Part shown: piece after piece, positions 1 through 7,502 of the stretch | How the letters are laid out: each line of letters opens with the position of its first letter | How positions within the stretch are numbered: position 1 is the stretch's first letter | Assembly: GCA_023441625.1 (NCBI GenBank) | Contig: JAEZOA010000091.1 | Location: 1-19,929 of the forward strand | From: Bacillota bacterium | Lineage (GTDB): Bacteria; Bacillota; Clostridia; Acetivibrionales; DSM-1351 | Direction of reading: 5' to 3' | Length of the DNA stretch: 19,929 nucleotides | Program-made: the position numbers and the translations under genes | The notes under the pieces: generated by a model | Database searches by the model: none | Seen by the model: only the letters and a program-made list of their open reading frames with translations | What the model was told of the DNA's origin: nothing

Positions 1-125
1 GTTAACTTCTCTACTGGATACGTACATGAAAATATGTTAATTCTATTGAACCGCCGTGTACCGAACGGTACGCACGGTGGTGTGAGAGGTCGGGAAAATT
101 TATTCAATTTTCCCTCCTACTCGAT
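1..125 (+). mobile_element. Group II intron, 3' end (domains V-VI), partial
   Basis: This is the 3' tail of a bacterial group II intron; the body and any maturase gene lie before the window. Domain V is visible at about 48-83: CCGCCGTG (51-58) pairs with CACGGTGG (73-80, one G-U) around an inner ACC/GGT helix. Domain VI follows at about 84-123: GGGAAAATT pairs with AATTTTCCC, then comes CTCCTACTC, which should carry the branch-point A. The intron would end at CGAT (122-125), matching the usual AY 3' end. The GGTGGTGTGAGAGG stretch is typical of the common firmicute intron group. It lies just before the promoter of the sensing lipoprotein gene. Intron identity is confident; the exact last base is inferred. 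Confidence 0.82.
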
Positions 126-145
126 TATTTTAAATTAGATTTGTA

Positions 146-175
146 TTGTAGAAAGTACTAGAAAAGAGATATAAT
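146..175 (+). promoter_or_regulatory. Candidate promoter of the sensing operon
   Basis: A perfect -10 hexamer TATAAT lies at 170-175, with a weak -35 TTGTAG at 146-151 and an 18-nt spacer. It sits between the intron end and the start codon at 280, which would give a leader of roughly 100 nt. It is the best promoter I see in 126-279; the weak -35 keeps confidence moderate. Confidence 0.45.
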
Positions 176-279
176 ATCGGTATACATGTCATATATTTCT
201 AACTTATTAAATGTATGCTTTGTATGTCAGTCTTTGAAATTTTGCAATAGATATAATTAGGATGGAATGGAGTGAAACA

Positions 280-1584
280 ATGGGGTACTCAAAAAAGGTT
301 TTATCTGTTATCTCTTTTATACTGATTAATATTATGCTGGTTTCATGCGCAAGTGATAAAAAACAGACTACAGGTAGTTTAGATGATAATAATAAAACCA
401 TTAAGAATCATACTTTGACTTTAATGACTAGCTGGGGTGGTGTTGATAGTAAAGCAGGAACATTAAAAGAGATAATCGCAAAATTTGAAAGTGAAAATCC
501 ATCTATTAAGATATCAAATCAATCTATTTTTGGAGATGATTATTTACCCACTCTCAAGAAAAAATTTGCATCAGGAAGTGAGCCGGATGTCTTTGGTATT
601 TGGCCCGGTTCAGATATTAAATATTTAATTAAGGCTAATAAGGTGGCTGATATTACTGATATCTTAAAGCAGGACAGAACCTGGATGGATAGCTTTAAAC
701 AGTCAAGTTTCAGCTATACAACATACAATAACCGAATATATGGGCTCCCATTTGAGCTGATATTTGAGGGACTATTTATTAACAAGGATTTATTTAATAA
801 ATTTGGTGTAAAGGAGCCTAAAAATTATAATGAATTAAAGGAAGCAATTGCTATATTTAAACAAAATGGTATCATTCCTATAGCGTATAATTCATCTGCG
901 GAGGGTTCTTATATATATCAAAATATGATAGCAAGTCTAGGTGGAACTCAAGGCGTCGAAAATTATATTGAAAATGGTCAAATTAATGAACACTATATTG
1001 ATGCAATGAAATATATGAAGGAACTCTACGACATGGGGGCATTTCCAAAGGATGCATTAAAATTAAAGAGCAAGGAGAGAAATGAACTCTTTTTTTCAAA
1101 GCAAGCTGCAATGATAGTACAGGGTTCATGGTTTATCACATATTTTGATGAATTTGATGAAAGTGTAAAGATGATTGCATTTCCTTCTATGGCTGATAAT
1201 GACCCTCAACTGTTAACTGGCCTGGGGGGAGGTACATTTTATATGAGTAAATCCTGTTGGGATAATCCTACTGGGAAAGATACAGCTGTTAAGTTTATGA
1301 AATATATAACCTCAAAAGAGACTGCGATGTACTTCTATGAAAAGACTGGTCTGATTAGTAATCTAAATATCCAATTAAGCACTGCGTATAGCTCATTAGC
1401 GAAACAGAGTATAGGCATGTACAAATCTACTTTAGAAAAAAATAGATCTTCTATACCTGATCATTTTATTGATAGAAGTGCTTGGGAGGATATAGTTATA
1501 CGACAATTTCCATATTATTTAGAGGGAGAAAAAACGCCTGAGGAAATATGGAATCAAGCTTTAGAAAAAATTTCATTAAATTAA
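280..1584 (+). CDS. cuaD: Sugar-binding lipoprotein (SBP family 1), likely sensory partner of the kinase
   Basis: 434-residue extracellular solute-binding protein anchored to the membrane as a lipoprotein. The start at 280 is preferred over an in-frame ATG at 262 because GGAG at 269-272 is well spaced for it. Residues 1-22 form a signal peptide (KK, then a hydrophobic run) ending in the lipobox LVSC, with the lipidated Cys at position 23. The rest is a MalE-like two-lobed fold: the early LTLMTSWGG strand, a VFGIWPG segment and late aromatic-rich helices fit SBP_bac_1. It heads a tight unit with a YesM-type kinase and an AraC-type regulator and has no permease next to it. That arrangement matches the CuaD protein of Ruminiclostridium cellulolyticum, which binds cellobiose for signalling rather than transport. 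The family call is firm; the ligand and sensory role are inferred from context. Confidence 0.85.
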   Translation: MGYSKKVLSVISFILINIMLVSCASDKKQTTGSLDDNNKTIKNHTLTLMTSWGGVDSKAGTLKEIIAKFESENPSIKISNQSIFGDDYLPTLKKKFASGSEPDVFGIWPGSDIKYLIKANKVADITDILKQDRTWMDSFKQSSFSYTTYNNRIYGLPFELIFEGLFINKDLFNKFGVKEPKNYNELKEAIAIFKQNGIIPIAYNSSAEGSYIYQNMIASLGGTQGVENYIENGQINEHYIDAMKYMKELYDMGAFPKDALKLKSKERNELFFSKQAAMIVQGSWFITYFDEFDESVKMIAFPSMADNDPQLLTGLGGGTFYMSKSCWDNPTGKDTAVKFMKYITSKETAMYFYEKTGLISNLNIQLSTAYSSLAKQSIGMYKSTLEKNRSSIPDHFIDRSAWEDIVIRQFPYYLEGEKTPEEIWNQALEKISLN

Positions 1585-1605
1585 TTGATACATATTGGGG
1601 TTAAT

Positions 1606-3474
1606 ATGATAAACAAAGTTACTTCTGGATTTTTTTCAAATTTGTTAAGGGTAATGAGGTTCTATAGAAATATTTCTATTAAGAAAAAATTATTATTGGT
1701 GTTGTACGTTCAAATACTTATTCCATTAATATTTATAGGTTATTTTAGTTTCAAATCCTCTGAACAGATTATTACAAATAAGTCAATAGCATATTCTAAC
1801 GATATATTAAGTCTTATTGAGCTTCGACTTCAGGATACAACAGAAAACCTCAATATGATTTCTGAGGACTTATGTAATGATAATGAAATTTATTCGGCAT
1901 TAATAAACGATGAAAGCAACAGTGTACTTAGCGAGTATGAAGTTGAGAATACTCTTAATAACGTTTTTCAAAATGTAATAACGACAAGAATAGAAGTAGA
2001 ATCTATTTGCATAGTTACAAATAAATTTAAAATTTTTACATATTACAATAATATCAATAATACTGATTCAGATATAGAATCTGTTGTGCTTCAAAATTTT
2101 ACTGACATTAAAAAGAAAGCGGTAAGTGCCAATAGTAAATCTGCGTGGTTTTTTAATTTTAAAGATGGAGTAGTTCAAAACGCATATTTAGTAAGAATGA
2201 TTAATAATAGAGACAACTATAAAGAAATGGGACTGCTTGTAGTACAAATCAGTATGGATTCTCTGTATTCTGCTTTACAAGGTTTAGAATCTGAGGTAAT
2301 GCAGAATACTACCATTCTTTCCCCGAACAATGAAATTATTTTATGCAAAAACAGATTAGGGCTGGATAATTACGAAGAGATACTTAAAAATACTCCATAT
2401 GAAAAAAATTCATTTGTTGATAAAGAACATAATATTTTTGTCGCATATACTACATTACCATCACCACAATGGAGAATAGTTACCTTTATACCGTTAAATC
2501 AACTTTATGAGGATGTGGATGATCTAAGAAATTCAATAGTCCTAATGTGCATAGGTTCTATTTTGCTTCTTTCAATTGTTAGTATATTTATGTCTTTTGA
2601 TATGATCAAGCCAATCAATCAACTTGTAAAGGCTATGAAGGGTATGAATATTGATAATATATCCAATAGCTATATTGAGATTGATAGAAATGATGAGCTA
2701 GGTTTTCTACAAAAGACTTTTAACACTATGACCAAGGAAATGGACCATTTAGTTACTTGGATTTTTAAGGAACAGATTACTCGTAAGGAAGCGGAAATAA
2801 AGGCACTCCAGTCACAGATAAATCCACATTTCTTATTTAATACTTTAGAATCAATAAACTGGATGGCCCAATTGAATAATGTCCCGGAGATAAGTGACAC
2901 AGTATCAGACCTGTCAACATTATTAGAGATAAGTATTGGAAGAGATGACAGGCTTATTACCATTGAAGAAGAATTTATGTATATAGATAAATATATTGCG
3001 CTTTTAAAAAGAAGATTTGAAGATAAATTAACGCTGAACAGAGAAGTTGATCCTCAGGTACTATATATTAAAATTCCAAGGTTGCTTATTCAGCCGCTTA
3101 TAGAAAATGCTGTATATCATGGAATTGAGAATAGTAGGGGAAAGGGTATTATAAGTCTTGTTGCAAAGATAAAGGATGATTTGATCAATATTGAGGTTAT
3201 AGACAATGGGAATGGTATTTCAACTGAAGACCAGCTCAAGCTTAACAAAGCCTTGGATATGGATAATGATACTTATTTTAAATCCCTGGCAAGTAAAAAG
3301 GATAAGAGTATAGGCATTGATAATGTAAATCGAAGAATTAAGCTATTTTATGGAGAGAAATATGGACTAAAAATTGAAAGCAAGTTAAATATTTATACTA
3401 AGGTAACAGTATCTATACCGGTTCAGCATTACAATACCAAGGAGGGTTATTATGTACAAGGTTCTAATAATTGA
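1606..3474 (+). CDS. cuaS: Sensor histidine kinase, YesM family
   Basis: 622-residue membrane sensor kinase. The start at 1606 follows GGGG at 1597-1600 and lies 21 nt after the lipoprotein stop; a TTG at 1585 is possible but has no ribosome binding site. Two membrane segments (about residues 29-47 and 310-330) bracket a roughly 260-residue extracellular sensor domain. A HAMP domain (about 331-385) follows, then the His_kinase domain with the phospho-accepting His408 in QSQINPHFLFNTLES. The ATPase domain carries the N box near 496-501 (QPLIEN) and the DNGNG box at 533. This order is typical of YesM/LytS-type kinases that work with AraC-type regulators on sugar signals. The outside domain probably reads the ligand state of the upstream lipoprotein, as proposed for CuaS; that interaction is inferred. 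Confidence 0.9.
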   Translation: MINKVTSGFFSNLLRVMRFYRNISIKKKLLLVLYVQILIPLIFIGYFSFKSSEQIITNKSIAYSNDILSLIELRLQDTTENLNMISEDLCNDNEIYSALINDESNSVLSEYEVENTLNNVFQNVITTRIEVESICIVTNKFKIFTYYNNINNTDSDIESVVLQNFTDIKKKAVSANSKSAWFFNFKDGVVQNAYLVRMINNRDNYKEMGLLVVQISMDSLYSALQGLESEVMQNTTILSPNNEIILCKNRLGLDNYEEILKNTPYEKNSFVDKEHNIFVAYTTLPSPQWRIVTFIPLNQLYEDVDDLRNSIVLMCIGSILLLSIVSIFMSFDMIKPINQLVKAMKGMNIDNISNSYIEIDRNDELGFLQKTFNTMTKEMDHLVTWIFKEQITRKEAEIKALQSQINPHFLFNTLESINWMAQLNNVPEISDTVSDLSTLLEISIGRDDRLITIEEEFMYIDKYIALLKRRFEDKLTLNREVDPQVLYIKIPRLLIQPLIENAVYHGIENSRGKGIISLVAKIKDDLINIEVIDNGNGISTEDQLKLNKALDMDNDTYFKSLASKKDKSIGIDNVNRRIKLFYGEKYGLKIESKLNIYTKVTVSIPVQHYNTKEGYYVQGSNN

Positions 3475-5068
3475 TGATGAGTCTATTATAAGAAAAGGAA
3501 TAAAGAATATTGTTAATTGGAAACTGCTTGGGTGTGAGGTGTGTTCTGATGCTAGTGATGGAATAGAGGGAATAGAACTTATTAAGAGGTACATGCCTGA
3601 CATTATTATTACAGACATTCGAATGCCGGGACTCGATGGTATAAGTATGATAAAACAAGCTAAGAGTATTATTCCAAATTCTAAAATAATAATTCTGACA
3701 GGGTATAGAGACTTTGATTACGTACATGATGCTATTAAATGTGGGGCTTTTGATTTTTTATTAAAGCCAACAAAAATAGACGAACTTACTGCAGTTTTAA
3801 CTAAGGCTGTTAACGAAATAAATGAACAAAAGATAAGGCGCTTTGAGGTGGACAAGTTTAAACTGCTGTTTGAGCAAAGTATTCCTGTTCTGAGGGAAAA
3901 GTTACTCTATGACATAATATATGGTGTAAATACAAATGAAGATGAGATCTCCGATAAGATAAAGCTTTTTAATATAGATATAAGAAACTTTGTTCTGGTT
4001 ATTATGGAGAATGATTTTGATGAAAAATCCTCAAGTACGCAATATGATAAGCACTTATGTCAGTTTGGTATAGTTAATTCCTTCGAGGAAATATTTGCCG
4101 AAAAGTATGAGGTTATTAGTATAATGCTTAACAGCAGCAGAGTTGGTTTTATAATCCAAAATGCAGAAAAAACATTAGTAAATATACTTGAAGTAAGTGA
4201 AAAGTGTGGATATCTTCAAGAGGTTATAAACAATGGCTTTGGTTTTACAGTTACGATAGCAGTTAGTTCAAGCGGAGTATCAGCGATGGAGCTGTCTGAT
4301 AAATATAAAGAGTGTCTTGGTTCACTTGAATATAAAAGTTATATTGGTAACAACTCAATTATCCAGTTTAGTGATTTAAACTCCTTCTTCCGTTATGATG
4401 ACTATTCTGCTTTGGACAATTATCAAAAGCAATTGTTAAAGAGTATAAAATCCGGAAACGAGGAATTAGTAAGAGTTACCACACAGAATATATCCAGGTA
4501 TGTGAATTCCAATAATATTAATATAAACTACTTAAAGAACTTTTATTATAGTACTCTTTCCTCAATAAACAATATAAGAATATCTGTATTGGCAATTGAT
4601 GCAGAGAAGAGACATGAAGAGGGAAGAGATATAGCAAGTTTATTACAGCTTATTGAAAAATGTGATAGTGCCGATGAATTAAACTCCTTATTGGAGGAAG
4701 TTTCAATAAAGATAGCAACTAAAGTTAATAACTTTAATAATCGAAGCATCAAGCTCATATTGCGAAAGGCAATTGACTATATTCATGAACATTATAACGA
4801 GCAGATTTCTCTTAATGAAGTTGCTGAGAATATATATGTTAGTACATTCTATATCAGTAGAATGTTTAAAAAAGAGTTGGGCAAAAGTTTCATAGACTAT
4901 CTTAATGATGTAAGAATTGAAAAAGCTAAAGAGCTATTAAAGAATGTTAAGTATAAAACCTATGAAGTTGCTGAACTTGTGGGTATAGCAGACCCTCACT
5001 ACTTTTCAAAGATATTCAAAAAGTATTCAGGCATGACCCCTTCTGAGTATAAAGAAACAATCATATAA
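3452..5068 (+). CDS. cuaR: Response regulator with AraC-type DNA-binding domain, YesN family
   Basis: 538-residue cytoplasmic transcription regulator. Its start at 3452 has a strong GGAGGG (3441-3446) and overlaps the kinase gene by 23 nt, implying translational coupling. The receiver domain fills about residues 1-120: acidic pair D8-D9, phospho-acceptor Asp55 in TDIRMPG, the ILTGY switch Thr and the KPTK lysine. A long middle region of about 300 residues follows, normal for YesN proteins. The C-terminus (about 435-536) has two AraC helix-turn-helix motifs, ending in the signature SKIFKKYSGMTPSEYK. The likely target is the promoter of the downstream permease operon; the R. cellulolyticum homologue CuaR binds the region upstream of its importer genes. 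Family and residues are seen; the target is inferred. Confidence 0.9.
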   Translation: MYKVLIIDDESIIRKGIKNIVNWKLLGCEVCSDASDGIEGIELIKRYMPDIIITDIRMPGLDGISMIKQAKSIIPNSKIIILTGYRDFDYVHDAIKCGAFDFLLKPTKIDELTAVLTKAVNEINEQKIRRFEVDKFKLLFEQSIPVLREKLLYDIIYGVNTNEDEISDKIKLFNIDIRNFVLVIMENDFDEKSSSTQYDKHLCQFGIVNSFEEIFAEKYEVISIMLNSSRVGFIIQNAEKTLVNILEVSEKCGYLQEVINNGFGFTVTIAVSSSGVSAMELSDKYKECLGSLEYKSYIGNNSIIQFSDLNSFFRYDDYSALDNYQKQLLKSIKSGNEELVRVTTQNISRYVNSNNININYLKNFYYSTLSSINNIRISVLAIDAEKRHEEGRDIASLLQLIEKCDSADELNSLLEEVSIKIATKVNNFNNRSIKLILRKAIDYIHEHYNEQISLNEVAENIYVSTFYISRMFKKELGKSFIDYLNDVRIEKAKELLKNVKYKTYEVAELVGIADPHYFSKIFKKYSGMTPSEYKETII

Positions 5069-5140
5069 GTACGCACAATTTTAGTGTACTCCTTCTACGT
5101 AGAGAGCTAAGGTCGTAAGAAATTAAATAAAAAGCGAGGA

Positions 5141-5210
5141 GCCCATGTCATTTATGTCAAGGATATGAACATATCCTTTGATGTTATTGTGCGAAATGCT
5201 GGACATGGGC
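5141..5210. repeat. Nested inverted repeats, possible structured RNA or terminator
   Basis: The outer arms GCCCATGTC (5141-5149) and GACATGGGC (5202-5210) are perfect 9-bp complements. Inside them AAGGATATG (5159-5167) and CATATCCTT (5170-5178) form a second perfect 9-bp hairpin with a 2-nt loop. No run of T follows, so a classical terminator is unlikely. I do not recognise the family. Confidence 0.55.
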
Positions 5211-5281
5211 ATAGTTATGATGTGTTTGAAAACAGTTCTAAGCTAGCTCGAAACGTATTTGTGAACTAAATGTAATAAACG

Positions 5282-5306
5282 TGTAATATATTGTTGTAAT
5301 ATATTG
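5282..5306 (+). promoter_or_regulatory. Tandem direct repeat, candidate response-regulator site
   Basis: TGTAATATATTG occurs at 5282-5293 and again at 5295-5306, a 13-nt period. AraC-type regulators bind direct repeats, and this pair lies about 75 nt upstream of the best -10 candidate of the permease operon. The operator role is inferred; AT-rich sequence can produce such repeats by chance. Confidence 0.35.
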
Positions 5307-5437
5307 CACTGGTTGATAGACAAAATTTTGCACATTAAAGCAAGTTGGTCTATTTTGTGTTTACCTTCAATTTATTAAAATATAAGCATATCAAAGCAGG
5401 AATATATTGATAACTCTTTGTGAACACCTGTTTTTGA

Positions 5438-5473
5438 TTAACATAAGCAATGTTGGCTTTCCAACTTGCGTTG
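5438..5473 (+). repeat. Dispersed palindromic repeat, copy A
   Basis: The core GCAATGTTGG CTTT CCAACTTGC folds into a 9-bp stem with one bulged T and a CTTT loop. Bases 5442-5472 are identical over 31 nt to 19320-19350, and 16076-16109 is a diverged inverted copy. It probably lies in the 5' leader of the permease operon, 45 nt before the start codon. Confidence 0.75.
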
Positions 5474-5517
5474 TTTATTGCATATATATTTAATTTTTGA
5501 AGGGTGGCATAGAAGCT

Positions 5518-6510
5518 ATGGGAACAACTCCAAATGCAGTAGAAACAGTAGCCGTCCCATTGAAAACCAAAAAGAAAACTGGTTTTTTTAGGGATATAGT
5601 AAAAAACAAAGTACTATACATTATGATGCTCCCTCTATTGGCTGTTATACTTATTAATAACTACTTACCGATGGCGGGTGTACTAATTGCTTTTAAAAAT
5701 TATAAATATGAGGGAAGCAATTTCTTTGAAAACTTCTACTTAAGTGAATGGGTTGGTTTTGATAATTTTGAATTTTTTATATCATCACCAGATGCATTTA
5801 ATGTTACTAGAAATACTATAGGCTATAATTTAGCATTTATTGTACTTGGTTTAGTAATACCAGTACTTTTCGCAGTTCTGATAAATGAAATTAGGAACAA
5901 ATATCTCTCTAAGTTTTATCAAGCAAGTATGTTGTTGCCTTATTTCATGTCATGGATAGTTGTTAGTTATCTGGCATTTGCAATGCTTAGTGAAGAAAGA
6001 GGCTTTATAAATATGACTTTACTACCAGCTCTTGGTTTGGAATCAGATGTCAGCTGGTACGGTGATCCCATAAAGTGGCCTTTTATATTAACAATTGTAA
6101 ATGTATGGAAGCTAACTGGTTATAATGCAGTTATTTATATAGCAGCAATAGCTGGTATTGATCAAGAATTCTATGAGGCAGCAATTGTTGATGGAGCATC
6201 TAAGTTCCAACAAATCAAAAGTATTACAATTCCTCTACTTAAGCCTTTAATGATAATCCTTACTCTTTTAGCAGTTGGGCGTGTTTTCTACTCAGATTTC
6301 GGCTTGTTCTTCCAGGTACCAAGAAATACTGGTGCTTTGTATGATGCAACTCAAACCCTGGATACATATGTGTATAATGCATTACGCCAATTAAAGGATG
6401 TTGGGATGGCATCAGCGTCTGGTCTATATCAATCAGTGTGTGGATTTATTCTTGTAATGGTTTCTAACTTAATTGTTAGAAAGATTGATCCAGAGAAAGC
6501 TTTATTTTAG
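5518..6510 (+). CDS. Sugar ABC transporter permease, LplB type
   Basis: 330-residue inner-membrane subunit of a carbohydrate importer (MalF-like role). The ATG at 5518 is preceded by AAGGGTGG (5500-5507), with a slightly long spacing; a TTG at 5497 lacks any ribosome binding site. After a charged cytoplasmic N-terminus (KTKKKTGFFRD) there are about six membrane segments, the first near residues 33-55. The ATPase-contacting EAA loop is at about 220: EAAIVDGASKFQ, then IPLLKP. First gene of a three-gene transporter unit; 14 nt separate it from the second permease. It corresponds to one of the two membrane subunits of the R. cellulolyticum cellodextrin importer, but which letter applies is unclear, so no symbol is given. 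Substrate is inferred from neighbours. Confidence 0.9.
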   Translation: MGTTPNAVETVAVPLKTKKKTGFFRDIVKNKVLYIMMLPLLAVILINNYLPMAGVLIAFKNYKYEGSNFFENFYLSEWVGFDNFEFFISSPDAFNVTRNTIGYNLAFIVLGLVIPVLFAVLINEIRNKYLSKFYQASMLLPYFMSWIVVSYLAFAMLSEERGFINMTLLPALGLESDVSWYGDPIKWPFILTIVNVWKLTGYNAVIYIAAIAGIDQEFYEAAIVDGASKFQQIKSITIPLLKPLMIILTLLAVGRVFYSDFGLFFQVPRNTGALYDATQTLDTYVYNALRQLKDVGMASASGLYQSVCGFILVMVSNLIVRKIDPEKALF

Positions 6511-6524
6511 GGGGGGTAAGAGAG

Positions 6525-7445
6525 ATGAGTCGTGAAGACAATATAAAAGAAGTAAATTCATTAACTAAAAATAAACCTTTTTGGAATGGTTTGTTCCATA
6601 TATTATTTATTTTATATTCAGCAGCCTGTATAATACCGCTCATATTGGTACTATCCATTTCCTTTACAGAGGAAATGACAATTACTACAGAGGGCTATAA
6701 TTTTATACCTAAAGTATTTAGCGTAGAAGCATACAAGTGGGTTGTTAAAAGTGGAGATGCAATATTTAGAGCTTATGGTATTTCGATTTTTGTAACAGTA
6801 GTTGGTACCATATGTAGCGTAGCTATAATAGCAATGTTTGCCTATGTAATATCAAGAAAAGATTTCAAATATAGAAATATATTTTCATTTATAGTATTTT
6901 TCACAATGATATTCAACGGTGGTTTGGTTCCATGGTACATGGTTTATACAAATTTACTGGGTATAAACAATTCAATATTAGCATTGATTGTACCAAGTCT
7001 CGCTAATGCATGGTATGTAATGATAATGAGAACGTTCTATCAGACAAATGTTCCTGAATCACTTATAGAGTCTGCTAAGATTGATGGTGCTGGAGAGTTA
7101 AGAACCTTTATTCAGATTGTTTTACCTTTAGCAAAGGCTGGACTTGCGACTATAGGATTGTTCCAAACATTGGTTTTCTGGAATGATTGGTATCTACCTC
7201 TTATGTTGATAGACGATGCAAAGTGGTTTAATTTACAATATCTGTTGTACAAGACTCTTGCTGCAATTCAGTATTTATCTCAAGCATCACAAATGACTAT
7301 GAGTGCAGATGCGCTTGCAAAGATGCCACAAGAGGGAGCCCGTATGGCAATGTGTATATTGGCAATAGGTCCAATAGTAATTGCATATCCATTCTTCCAG
7401 AAGTATTTTGTAAAAGGTTTAACTGTTGGTGCTGTTAAGGGCTAA
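6525..7445 (+). CDS. Sugar ABC transporter permease, YtcP/MalG type
   Basis: 306-residue membrane subunit that pairs with the preceding permease to form the importer channel. A G-rich run before ATG 6525 (6511-6516) plus AGAGAG supplies the ribosome binding site. The first membrane helix begins near residue 20 (FHILFILYSAACIIPLILVL); about six segments follow. The EAA loop is at about 182 in the variant form ESAKIDGAGELR, followed by VLPLAKAG. The C-terminus FFQKYFVKGLTVGAVKG is typical of this permease class. It is followed 57 nt later by the substrate-binding gene. No ATP-binding subunit is encoded anywhere in the window, so a shared MsmK/UgpC-type ATPase elsewhere is expected for the complex. 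Confidence 0.9.
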   Translation: MSREDNIKEVNSLTKNKPFWNGLFHILFILYSAACIIPLILVLSISFTEEMTITTEGYNFIPKVFSVEAYKWVVKSGDAIFRAYGISIFVTVVGTICSVAIIAMFAYVISRKDFKYRNIFSFIVFFTMIFNGGLVPWYMVYTNLLGINNSILALIVPSLANAWYVMIMRTFYQTNVPESLIESAKIDGAGELRTFIQIVLPLAKAGLATIGLFQTLVFWNDWYLPLMLIDDAKWFNLQYLLYKTLAAIQYLSQASQMTMSADALAKMPQEGARMAMCILAIGPIVIAYPFFQKYFVKGLTVGAVKG

Positions 7446-7502
7446 TACCATACAAAACAGTATGGATAGCATAAATATTATAATTTTAAGGAGGTTCACA
7501 CA

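Larger units (their letters stand above)
5069..5517. other. Long intergenic control region
   Basis: 449 bases without a convincing gene between the regulator and the permease operon. In order it holds: a nested inverted-repeat structure (5141-5210); a 12-nt direct repeat with 13-nt spacing (5282-5306); a perfect palindrome CAAAATTTTG (5321-5330); an inverted pair ATAGAC/GTCTAT (5316-5321 and 5348-5353); a weak TATAAG -10 candidate (5381-5386); and copy A of a dispersed palindrome (5438-5473). This is where activation of the transporter operon by the response regulator is expected. Confidence 0.6.

Noticed and set aside
2670..2963. 97-codon minus-strand frame inside the sensor kinase gene
   Set aside because: It lies opposite the HAMP and His-box coding sequence of a clear kinase and has no recognisable domain.
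5115..5269. Open frame of about 50 codons through the nested repeats (KDMNISFDVIVRNAGHGHSY)
   Set aside because: No ribosome binding site or convincing start, no recognised family, and it is forced through a palindromic structure; likely chance.
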